A DNA stretch of 64,000 bases from Promethearchaeota archaeon. GTDB lineage: Archaea; Asgardarchaeota; Lokiarchaeia; Sigyniarchaeales; SOKP01. Every line of letters begins with the position of its first letter. Within the stretch, counting starts at the first letter, position 1. A program made the translations under genes and the position numbers. Positions 44,702 to 52,537 of the stretch are shown piece after piece. The notes beneath the pieces are model-generated. The model saw nothing but the letters and a program-made list of their open reading frames with translations. It was not told the DNA's origin and did no database searches. Location: positions 96,595 to 160,594 of the forward strand of contig JAEOUA010000005.1 in NCBI GenBank assembly GCA_016839555.1, read 5' to 3'.

Positions 44702-45106
44702 TTAATCAAGCACTAAAATTTTGGGGAGCTTTAATAATAATCCTAAGTTTCGACCTGTTGTTCCCTTATTTGCTTGGAGCTTGCGTTTACCAAACCTATT
44801 TTTTTTAAATAGCATATGAAGCGTCGAATAAGTACCATTGGCAAAATACATTAGATCTTCGGGATCTGCAATAACCTCTAAATCGTATTCTTCAAGTCTT
44901 CCTCTATCGACCTTGATATTACCATTTTGGGCTACTAGATTTATCCATAATATAAAATCTTCTTCTACTTGTAGTCCTAAAATTACCCGAGCATTAAAAT
45001 CTTCAAATAATTTTTTATTTTTAGGATTTGACTTCTTATCTTCAAGTACTCCCTTTATTACTCCTTGAATTGTGACGAATAGGTTTTCTTGAGCTTCTTT
45101 ATCCAT
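44702..45106 (-). CDS. SCP2-like lipid-binding protein
   Basis: The 134-residue protein has the SCP2-like pattern of a strand-rich core (FNARVILGLQVEEDFILWIN, KVDRGRLEEYDLEVIADPED) followed by a helix (LMYFANGTYSTLHMLFKKNR). The match is weaker than for the protein at 45290. It is the last of four same-strand genes: thiolase-fold, DUF35, SCP2, SCP2. The gap to the previous gene is about 180 bases, so it may have its own promoter. Lipid or acyl-CoA binding is inferred from the fold and the neighbours. Confidence 0.55.
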   Translation of the reverse strand: MDKEAQENLFVTIQGVIKGVLEDKKSNPKNKKLFEDFNARVILGLQVEEDFILWINLVAQNGNIKVDRGRLEEYDLEVIADPEDLMYFANGTYSTLHMLFKKNRFGKRKLQANKGTTGRNLGLLLKLPKILVLD

Positions 45107-45289
45107 TTTATGTTATCCTCCTTATTATTTTCTATCTTTGATATACAAAGTATAACTATTGTATAAGTTTATTGCTTATTTATTAAGTTTTATTAAAAAT
45201 TAAAAAAATTTTCAATCTGCAGGATTTACTCTAAATCATTAATTAAAATCAAATAAAAAAAGATAAAAATTAATATTTTTAAAAAATTA

Positions 45290-45661
45290 TTATTGTTTCC
45301 TCATGGAAGTTGTAATTGCTCTGGTTAATCTTATTACATCCATAACTTTTCCTTTTTCAACAGTAATTTCTTCTCTGCTAATTGCATGGGTAAAGTCTCC
45401 TTGACCTTCACAAATTTTAACAATCGATTGGGGATCTCCTGACATAACGATGTCTGGGTCATCAAGACGTCCTGTGTGTAGTGTTGCTGTTTGATTTGCA
45501 ACCTGTACATAAAAAGGTTCTGTATCCTCCAAATTAAACTGAAAGGACATTTTCCAGTCAATATCTTTACCAGCCACATTAGTCACAAATACTGCTCTTG
45601 CCTTAGGAGAACTATTAATTTTTTGAATTATCTCACTTAGCCTTTCTTGAGCAACTCCCAT
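45290..45661 (-). CDS. SCP2-like sterol/lipid-binding domain protein
   Basis: The 123-residue protein reads as an SCP2 domain: WKMSFQFNLEDTEPFYVQVA, then HTGRLDDPDIVMSGDPQSIV and the ending VEKGKVMDVIRLTRAI. It starts only 2 bases after the DUF35 gene stop, so it is translated with the thiolase-fold and DUF35 genes. Eukaryotic SCP-x fuses a thiolase to an SCP2 domain; here the parts are separate genes in one operon with a DUF35 added. The fold and the adjacency are seen; a joint lipid-CoA role is inferred. Confidence 0.78.
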   Translation of the reverse strand: MGVAQERLSEIIQKINSSPKARAVFVTNVAGKDIDWKMSFQFNLEDTEPFYVQVANQTATLHTGRLDDPDIVMSGDPQSIVKICEGQGDFTHAISREEITVEKGKVMDVIRLTRAITTSMRKQ

Positions 45662-45663
45662 AA

Positions 45664-46167
45664 TTATTTCCCTCCCTCGTATTGTGGTTTATTTATCCAA
45701 CTCTCATATTCCTCTTCTGGTACAAAGAAAAAGTCAGTCATTTTTCCCTCTCGATCTTCTTTTCTTTTAAAAACTGCTTTTACTCTTTGTCCTTTTTTAA
45801 TTTTAGAAGGTACCAGATTTTCTGAGAAAATACCCTGCATTAGTGCGGTATCTGCATTATCTAACAAAATAAATGCAATCCCATAGGGAACTTGTTGAAT
45901 GAAATCTGAAGTAGTATACCAGACAATGGTTGAAACTCTAATAGTACCAGTATGGGGTAGTTCGACCCATTCCGTATCTGCATAACAATCAGAACAGGCG
46001 ATTCTCGGAGGCATCCATATTTTTCCACATTTTGTGCATTTTGTACCTTGAAGCTTTTTTTCATTCTTCAAATCTCTAAAGAATTTGCTTTGCCCACCCA
46101 TGGTATATTTATAATTAATATGAATCCTATCTCGAATTTCGTGAGCTAGAAAATCCTCTCCACTCAT
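45664..46167 (-). CDS. DUF35 zinc-ribbon/OB-fold protein
   Basis: The zinc ribbon CTKCGKIWMPPRIACSDC and OB-fold region (TGTIRVSTIVWYTTSDFI, GIAFILLDNADTALM) are typical. Its ATG overlaps the stop of the upstream thiolase-fold gene in an ATGA, a sign of translational coupling and of a complex with equal subunits. At 167 residues it is slightly longer than the two at 33901 and 34393. An SCP2 gene follows after 2 bases. Zinc is inferred from the four cysteines. Confidence 0.85.
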   Translation of the reverse strand: MSGEDFLAHEIRDRIHINYKYTMGGQSKFFRDLKNEKKLQGTKCTKCGKIWMPPRIACSDCYADTEWVELPHTGTIRVSTIVWYTTSDFIQQVPYGIAFILLDNADTALMQGIFSENLVPSKIKKGQRVKAVFKRKEDREGKMTDFFFVPEEEYESWINKPQYEGGK

Positions 46168-47402
46168 GGTTCTTTTAATCCCTCCTCATTTGCCATTACA
46201 ATAATAGCAGCATAAGCTGCTCCAGGACCTCCAATAGAATGAGCTATTCCTCTGCCTTTTTCAATAGTGACTTGATGTTTTCCAGCATCCCCACGTAATT
46301 GAAGTGCCGCTTCTCCTGTTGACATTATACCAGTTGCGCCTACCGCATGTCCACATCCAATTAATCCACCACAAGGACAGCAAGGTAATTCTCCATCTAT
46401 CATTGGCCCTCCTTCTTCTATCCATCTTCCTCCTTCTCCAAAAGGTACAAATCCCAATTCTTCATATGAGATGACTTCTTGACCAGAAAATGCATCGTGC
46501 AATTCCGCTACATCTATCTGTTCCTTTATTTTATCATAGTTTAATCCTGCCATTTTATATGCAACCTTAGCGGCATTAATATTTGAATATAATCGCCCTA
46601 TACTCTCCCTATTTCCAATAAAACAATCTGTATTTGCTGCCCCAACACCTGTAATCCATATAGGATTTTCAACCCCAAGCTCTTTTACTTTTTCTTCATT
46701 TGCTAAAATTAAAGCTGCTGAAGCTTCAGAATATAAGCAACAATCTAACATTTTAAAAGGATAGCATATAATCCTCGAATTTAATACATCTTGTACAGTT
46801 ATTTTCATTGGTGATTGAGCTTTTGGATTAAGCATTGCATTTCCATGATTTTTAACACCGACTAATGCCATTTGCTCTTCTGTTGGATTACCAAATTCAT
46901 CATAATGGGCATTTACCATTGAGACATATGAACTTGCGGCCAGCATTCCCATGGGATACTCATATGTCATATCAGCGCTATATGCGATAGCATTCAAGAC
47001 CTCGGGTGTAGTGGTTCCTGTTTGTTCATCATAACAATCGTTACATTTTTCTACTCCTAAGCAAAGGCATAGATCTGACAATCCTGAAGCTACTTCTGCA
47101 AACGCCATTCGTACAGTATACCCACCAGTGGCTCCTCCACTGGCGATACGGGTTCCAGGCTTATCATTCATCCCAATGTAACTATTTGTAAAAATATCAG
47201 GCATGAATTGACGTTCAAAAAGTTCATTATAAATACCATAGACCGTAGATTGTAAATCCTCATGAGTGATATTAGCATCGTTCTTATTCGCATCTTCCAG
47301 AGCCAATTTTGTCGCATCATATGCAAGTTCAAAGTATGTTCTATCCATATACCTTGCTTTAAAAGGAGTTATTCCTACTCCAATTATTGCTACTTTAGGC
47401 AT
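46164..47402 (-). CDS. Thiolase-fold protein (SCP-x/Ltp-like), catalytic Cys replaced by Gly
   Basis: The thiolase fold is shown by VAIIGVGITPFKARYM, MLDCCLYSEASAALIL, VAELHDAFSGQEV and GCGHAVGATG. Where SCP-x has its nucleophile (NCATGS) the protein reads SGGATGGYT, so residue 90 is Gly, while the C-terminal His is kept. This is the same residue pattern as in the protein at 13813. It is coupled to a DUF35 gene (4-base overlap) and an SCP2 gene. A DUF35-dependent aldolase-like activity on a lipid-derived CoA ester is the best inference; a transferase is possible. Confidence 0.8.
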   Translation of the reverse strand: MPKVAIIGVGITPFKARYMDRTYFELAYDATKLALEDANKNDANITHEDLQSTVYGIYNELFERQFMPDIFTNSYIGMNDKPGTRIASGGATGGYTVRMAFAEVASGLSDLCLCLGVEKCNDCYDEQTGTTTPEVLNAIAYSADMTYEYPMGMLAASSYVSMVNAHYDEFGNPTEEQMALVGVKNHGNAMLNPKAQSPMKITVQDVLNSRIICYPFKMLDCCLYSEASAALILANEEKVKELGVENPIWITGVGAANTDCFIGNRESIGRLYSNINAAKVAYKMAGLNYDKIKEQIDVAELHDAFSGQEVISYEELGFVPFGEGGRWIEEGGPMIDGELPCCPCGGLIGCGHAVGATGIMSTGEAALQLRGDAGKHQVTIEKGRGIAHSIGGPGAAYAAIIVMANEEGLKEP

Positions 47403-47639
47403 TTTGATTTTTCACATTTTTTCATTAAATATTTATGTATATTTTTTATTTATTCTTAAAAATATTTGATTTAGATTATATTTAATATTTATTTGGAAAC
47501 ATAAAAATTCTGGGAAGAAGAAATAGTCCAAAAATATTTGGTAAAAAAAAGCTTTTTTAATTTTAAAATAGTATTATATTTATAAAATAAGAATATTCCT
47601 AATATGAAAAGTGATGAATTAAAAAAAGTGATAAAGTAA

Positions 47640-48662
47640 ATGATTAAAACGAGAATTACAGAAAAATTTGGGATTAAATATCCTATCATTAGTGCTCCTA
47701 TGGGTCCGTTTTACACCACGAGATTAGCGGTTGCTACTTCTGAAGCAGGAGGGCTTGGGGTATTAAGCCATGTAACTTTAAGAGGCGTAAATTCTATTAA
47801 AGATTTTAAAGCCCAATTAGAATATGTAGTGGAACATACTGATAAACCGTTTGGATTTAACGTGCGGACGGCTCGTGTACAAGGAGATCATAAAATATTA
47901 CTGCGAAAAATTCCCGAATGGCGCAATAAAGATCCAAGATTAAAAGAGCAATTAATCTATGGATTAACCAGCGCTGGAAGTCCAAGAAAAGCTGGAGCAA
48001 TGTGGAAGCAAAAAGCACCCGATATGTATCATTTTCACGTTGGTCCTGCCTTATGGTTAGTTGATAAAATAGTAGAATCTAAGTGTGATGGGATTGTAGC
48101 TACGGGAATAGAAGGAGGAGGACACCAGAGTTATGAAAATATTTCAACCTTAGTATTAACACAACAAGTAGCGAGAAAATATCCTGAAAAATTATTGGTC
48201 TCATGTGGAGGTTACGCCAGTCCCGAAGGGATGGCAGCGGGTTTAGCTATGGGGGCTGATGCGGTGGCAATGGGAACCCGATTTATAGCATCGAAGCAAA
48301 GTGAATTTCATGAAAATTATAAAGCATTAATTCCACCTGCGACTGCTAGAGATACTATTTTAACCACAGGCGGATTTGGACCTATAAGATTATTGAAAAA
48401 TAAGTATGCTTTAGAACATGGAGAAGTAGTATCTAAAAGTGAGAAAATTCAGCAAGAACTAGGTTATAGCATGGATGGATTCCTTGAAGATCTTCATCAT
48501 TACGAAATTGTTTATACAGAGGGTGATGTAGAAGATGGAGCTATCCCTATAGGTCAAACTGCGGGTCTTATTGATGATATACTGGATGTTGATGATATTA
48601 TAACTAGTTTTACTAAGGAAGCAGAAAAAATTTTCAAGGACATCTGTTCTCATATTTCCTAA
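47640..48662 (+). CDS. Nitronate monooxygenase/FabK-like FMN protein
   Basis: This TIM-barrel flavoprotein family (2-nitropropane dioxygenase/enoyl-reductase-like) binds FMN. Signs are the N-terminal YPIISAPMGPFYTTRLAVAT, the conserved GIEGGGHQS, and VSCGGYASPEGMAAGLAMGA with AVAMGTRFIAS at the phosphate site. At 340 residues it is full length. True nitronate activity or NADH enoyl reduction cannot be told apart from sequence. It stands beside the acyl-CoA island, so reduction of an enoyl-CoA is an attractive guess. It is divergent from the thiolase operon. Confidence 0.8.
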   Translation: MIKTRITEKFGIKYPIISAPMGPFYTTRLAVATSEAGGLGVLSHVTLRGVNSIKDFKAQLEYVVEHTDKPFGFNVRTARVQGDHKILLRKIPEWRNKDPRLKEQLIYGLTSAGSPRKAGAMWKQKAPDMYHFHVGPALWLVDKIVESKCDGIVATGIEGGGHQSYENISTLVLTQQVARKYPEKLLVSCGGYASPEGMAAGLAMGADAVAMGTRFIASKQSEFHENYKALIPPATARDTILTTGGFGPIRLLKNKYALEHGEVVSKSEKIQQELGYSMDGFLEDLHHYEIVYTEGDVEDGAIPIGQTAGLIDDILDVDDIITSFTKEAEKIFKDICSHIS

Positions 48663-48765
48663 AAATACCATTCTAATAAACTATTACTTATTTTTTATTT
48701 ATTTTTCGAAATTCTTTTCTTTTATTTAAAATTGTTTAATATAATAATTTATCAAGAGCTTACAC

Positions 48766-49029
48766 ATGCCAGAAGCTTCTAAGAATTTGCAAAATAAGAT
48801 AAACGAATTATCTCAAATAATTTATAAGGCTGTGACTGATTTATCAAAATGTAAAGCCTGCGGGACTTGTATAACTTTTTGTCCATTAAATTTAAGAAAA
48901 TTCAATAAAGATGGAAAAGCAGTAACAATCAATACAACGCAGTCATGTGGGGGATGTACCGTGTGTGTTCACAGATGTCCAGAACACGCAATTAAATTAA
49001 TAAAATTTCCAAAAAAAGAAATAATTTGA
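48766..49029 (+). CDS. Small ferredoxin with two 4Fe-4S clusters
   Basis: The 87-residue protein has CKACGTCITFCP and a second CGGCTVCVHRCPEHAI. Both fit CxxCxxCxxxC(P), giving two 4Fe-4S clusters. It can carry electrons for the AORs and other ferredoxin enzymes of the island. It lies about 100 bases after the FMN protein gene and may be expressed with it. An N-terminal helix of about 25 residues precedes the clusters. A stand-alone ferredoxin is the simplest reading. Confidence 0.85.
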   Translation: MPEASKNLQNKINELSQIIYKAVTDLSKCKACGTCITFCPLNLRKFNKDGKAVTINTTQSCGGCTVCVHRCPEHAIKLIKFPKKEII

Positions 49030-49159
49030 TTCTTTGGATTCTTATATTTTATCTGTGTATTAAATTACTCATAATAAGAGGAATAATTTTTTATAACTGT
49101 TAATCAAAATTAATTTGATTAAAACTTCATTTAGTTCAAGAGATATCAAAGAAAAAAAA

Positions 49160-49190
49160 GAAAAATTATATGAAAAAAACGACCCTTTTA
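49160..49190 (-). terminator. Hairpin and T-run after the small peptide gene
   Basis: On the minus strand, right after the peptide stop, CCCT-AAA-AGGG forms a short stem followed by TCG and seven T (down to about 49165). A run of T alone can end archaeal transcripts, and the stem strengthens the call. Confidence 0.45.
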
Positions 49191-49304
49191 GGGCCCAGAT
49201 TCCGTGCAGCCTGGTGTGCTTACTCCTGCTGTTGCCATCGAAAGTCCGTATGCTACCACCAATAATAAAGTTAAGGCCACAATTGCTTTTTTATTTATAT
49301 CCAT
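49188..49304 (-). CDS. 38-residue single-pass or secreted peptide
   Basis: The reading frame starts at an ATG (49304) preceded by a perfect AAGGAGTGA ribosome site about 8 bases upstream, rare in this AT-rich window. It encodes MDINKKAIVALTLLLVVAYG, then LSMATAGVSTPGCTESGP. That is a short basic N-terminus, a hydrophobic stretch of about 15 residues, and a small polar tail with a cysteine. The tail resembles what follows a signal peptide. No family is recognised. It may be a secreted peptide, a membrane peptide or a lipoprotein-like anchor. A terminator-like hairpin follows. Confidence 0.55.
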   Translation of the reverse strand: MDINKKAIVALTLLLVVAYGLSMATAGVSTPGCTESGP

Positions 49305-49445
49305 ATAATAATCACTCCTTTTGGAAATATTATAAAGGAATGATCTGATATCTATAATGGGATATAAAAAGCACACAATTTTTCAAATATATAAATAGAA
49401 ATATACATTAATTATTACTTCTTTTGAAGGAGAATTTCTGATCTG

Positions 49446-50252
49446 CTATAATCTTGGGATCAAGTACCTGAACCTTTCATTATTAGGATCGTTAATTATC
49501 CAAGAATAGAAATAACTATGAAATTTTTTGGTATGCCATAAATTATCAATATTATAAACACCATCATAAAGCTCCTTAAGGAGGGTTATACCACAAGGTG
49601 TTTGTTGATGCGAGGGATAAAGGGTATTATTCTTTTTCTTTCTGCATAAGCTTTTTAATTTTAACAGTGTTTTTAAAATTCGTGGAATAAATTCTCTAGA
49701 TGGTAAGAATTGGTCGCCATAATACGCTACATCTCCTGTAAAAAGCTCATTTTTGCTCGATAATAAGCAGATTGAACCGGGAGAATGTCCAGGCGCATGG
49801 ATAACTTCGATTTTCTTGCCTCCTAAATCGAAAATATCCCCATCTTTTATTGGTTTTATATCTTTACACGGGGGAATCACCAAGTTTCTATTCCCATAAC
49901 GTTTTCCAAAAATATCTTTATGATAAGCTAAATTGTAAGGATATGAAACTATTTCCACCTCATTTTCGTGGATATAGACCTCCTCAAACTCCTCATTCCC
50001 TAATATATGATCCCAATGCGCGTGACTATTTATAACAAATAATTTTCTTCCCTCAATTAGTTCATCCACAATAGGTTTTAAAGGGGCGAGTCCACATCCC
50101 GTATCAATTAATAATGCGCTGTGATCTCCCAAAAGCAGATATAGATTTAAAGGATCATTTGTGTAAATAGGATGTACATAGGAAATATCCTCTTGAATAA
50201 CATATAACTCATCCGAAAGTTGGCCTATAGTAAAATGATTAGTATCTCCCAT
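49446..50252 (-). CDS. Metallo-beta-lactamase-fold hydrolase
   Basis: The zinc signature HAHWDH is at about residue 78 (NSHAHWDHILGN). A later histidine lies in IHAPGHSPGSICLLS, and the aspartate-bearing GDVAYYGD follows. The 268-residue protein lacks a signal peptide and looks cytosolic. The fold hydrolyses thioesters, phosphoesters or lactones; near CoA genes a thioesterase is possible (inference). It lies upstream of, and on the same strand as, no close partner. The acyl-CoA ligase gene is about 160 bases away on the same strand. Confidence 0.85.
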   Translation of the reverse strand: MGDTNHFTIGQLSDELYVIQEDISYVHPIYTNDPLNLYLLLGDHSALLIDTGCGLAPLKPIVDELIEGRKLFVINSHAHWDHILGNEEFEEVYIHENEVEIVSYPYNLAYHKDIFGKRYGNRNLVIPPCKDIKPIKDGDIFDLGGKKIEVIHAPGHSPGSICLLSSKNELFTGDVAYYGDQFLPSREFIPRILKTLLKLKSLCRKKKNNTLYPSHQQTPCGITLLKELYDGVYNIDNLWHTKKFHSYFYSWIINDPNNERFRYLIPRL

Positions 50253-50407
50253 CTCTTCTTAGTTATTTTATGAAGCTTCTTACCTGTTTTTATTTATTAA
50301 TTTATAACTGTTTTAACAAAATAAAGTTATAGAATTTCACTTATGCTATATTAAAATTTATGAAAATAATAAAAAAAGAAGATGGAAAAAATAATTGAAA
50401 GGATTAT

Positions 50408-52201
50408 TTATTCTTCCTTTAATTCCCTTCGTTTTATTTTTCCAATCAGAGTTTTGGGTAATTCTTCAATGAATTGTATTTCACGTGGATATTTGTAAGG
50501 TGAGATGTTTTCCTTGCACCATTCCATCATTTCTTCTTCCATGATCTTTCCTTGATATTCCGGCTTGATGGAAATAAAGGCTTTTATGGTTTCTCCTACT
50601 CCATCAGGATGCGGGGCTCCTACGACGCCCACTTCATTCACGGCTGGATTTTGATAAATTAGGTTTTCTACCTCTGCGGGAAATACGCCGTGACCTTTAT
50701 ATTTTATCATATCACGCTTTCTATCCTTTATATGTAAGTAACCTTCAGAATCGATGCAGGAAATATCAGATGTATAGTACCAGATTCGACCTTTTTCATC
50801 CTTTCTTAATGCGCTTTCAGTAGCTTTTGGTTTATTATAATACCCCAGCATTATTTGAGGACCACAACAGCATAGCTCTCCTATATATTTTTCGCATTCT
50901 TCTGGGTCAGCTTCATCGCAATTAGCATGTGGGCAAATTGGTAGCATTTTTGTTCCTTCATCTAAATCCATAATTTTAATTAATGTATCAGGCATAGGTA
51001 AACCTGGAGAACCGATTTTATATCTATGAAATGGGCCCCCAGTTACAATAGGGGAAGTCTCACTTGCGCCATATCCCTCAATGATTAATGCATCCGTTAA
51101 GTCCTCAAATTTTCGCTTCACCTCAGGCGGGAGTGCTGATCCACCGCTTAAACACGCTGCTAAAGATTTAAACTTGCCTTTATATTTGCTTGAATCGGGA
51201 TCTTGGTTAATTTGATTATAAAGTGTAGGCACTGCAGGAATATATACAGCATCCTCATCCACCAATTTTTTCAAAATATCTGCTCGTTTTTCCGGAGGTG
51301 CTGGGAAACAAATAAGTTTATAACCACAATAAACCCCAAGATTCATGGCAGTGGATAATCCAAATACATGTCCAAATGGAATTAAACATCCAGACCCTCC
51401 AATCCCTCTTAATTCCTTGGTTTTTGGGACTTGAATATATATCCATGCTGTTCCTTGTTGAGCATTTGCATTCAAATTAAAATGCGATAATTTGACTCCT
51501 TTAGGAACTCCTGTTGTTCCACCAGTGTAAATAAGGGTTCCTACATCTTCCTTTGGATTTATTTTAACTTTTGGAACCTTAGGAGGTGTTCCATTTTCTA
51601 TGATCCCTTGAAACTTATGAAAATCTACATTTCCAACCTTTTCAGGCCATAATTTCTCCTTCACATGAGGGACTTTTCCTAATGCCTTGCCTAAAACCGC
51701 TTTAATTTTTGGAAGGTATTCACCCAACCCCGTTAATATCACATGCTCTAACTTTTCCATCTTACTTAAATCTTTTCCCTCCAGATATTCTTTATATAAT
51801 GCATCCATGATGATTAATACTTTGCTTTCTGAATCATTCACTTGGTACGCTATCTCCACGAATTTGTGAAGTGGAATAATAGGATTAACAATCGCGCCCA
51901 ATTTTACTGTTGCATAATATGCTATAATAAATTGTGGACAATTCGGAACATCAATTGCGATTTTATCACCTTTTTTTACCCCTATTTTTGATAATCCCGT
52001 CGCAAATTTATCCACTAAATCTTTAAGCTGTTCGTAGGTACAAGACCATCCTTCAAATGTGACGGCAGTCGATTGAGGAAATTCTGCTACAGTATTTTCA
52101 AACATTTCTCCTAGAGAAATCACATCATAATCTATCTTTTTTGGTACACCCTTTGGCCAGATCTTATCATCTAACCAAGGTGTTGGTATATCATTTGCCA
52201 T
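50408..52201 (-). CDS. Long-chain-type acyl-CoA synthetase (AMP-forming)
   Basis: The AMP-binding motif YTGGTTGVPKGVKLSH is at about residue 220, IEGYGASETSPIV at about 380 and YYTSDISCIDSEGYLHIKDR at about 480. The catalytic lysine is in TLIGKIKRRELKEE at the end. At 597 residues it is the longest of the three ligases. A distinctive insert of about 20 residues near 425-445 carries cysteines (CPHANCDEADPEECEKY, then CCCG), not seen in the other two. The insert might bind a metal (inference). The gene is on the minus strand with its own gap upstream. Confidence 0.88.
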   Translation of the reverse strand: MANDIPTPWLDDKIWPKGVPKKIDYDVISLGEMFENTVAEFPQSTAVTFEGWSCTYEQLKDLVDKFATGLSKIGVKKGDKIAIDVPNCPQFIIAYYATVKLGAIVNPIIPLHKFVEIAYQVNDSESKVLIIMDALYKEYLEGKDLSKMEKLEHVILTGLGEYLPKIKAVLGKALGKVPHVKEKLWPEKVGNVDFHKFQGIIENGTPPKVPKVKINPKEDVGTLIYTGGTTGVPKGVKLSHFNLNANAQQGTAWIYIQVPKTKELRGIGGSGCLIPFGHVFGLSTAMNLGVYCGYKLICFPAPPEKRADILKKLVDEDAVYIPAVPTLYNQINQDPDSSKYKGKFKSLAACLSGGSALPPEVKRKFEDLTDALIIEGYGASETSPIVTGGPFHRYKIGSPGLPMPDTLIKIMDLDEGTKMLPICPHANCDEADPEECEKYIGELCCCGPQIMLGYYNKPKATESALRKDEKGRIWYYTSDISCIDSEGYLHIKDRKRDMIKYKGHGVFPAEVENLIYQNPAVNEVGVVGAPHPDGVGETIKAFISIKPEYQGKIMEEEMMEWCKENISPYKYPREIQFIEELPKTLIGKIKRRELKEE

Positions 52202-52537
52202 TCTTTTTTCACTTTTTTAAAAATGTTTAAATTATATTTTGATACACTCTTAAATTTATTCAATATTTGATATTAACTTTATGAAATTCATACAAATTAA
52301 TAAGTCTTAAAATTATTATTAAAAAAATCTTAATGATTATGAGCTTACATATAATTAAAATTACTCAAATTATCTAAAATTTAAACATAATGTATGAAAT
52401 AATTCAATATAATTGAAATAGAAAAAAAAATTAAGATAAAATGAATTCAAGCATTTTTCAGTGGCAAGATAATAAATTATTTAAACTTTTGATATTTAGG
52501 ATCGATTAAGTAAAAAAGCAAAAACATATAAGGAAAT
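52202..52537 (+). other. Intergenic region before the restriction-modification gene
   Basis: This 336-base AT-rich gap separates two divergent genes. A TATA-like atttaaactttt at about 52478 may drive the plus-strand gene. No inverted repeat or controller-protein gene typical of restriction operons was seen. Confidence 0.3.
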
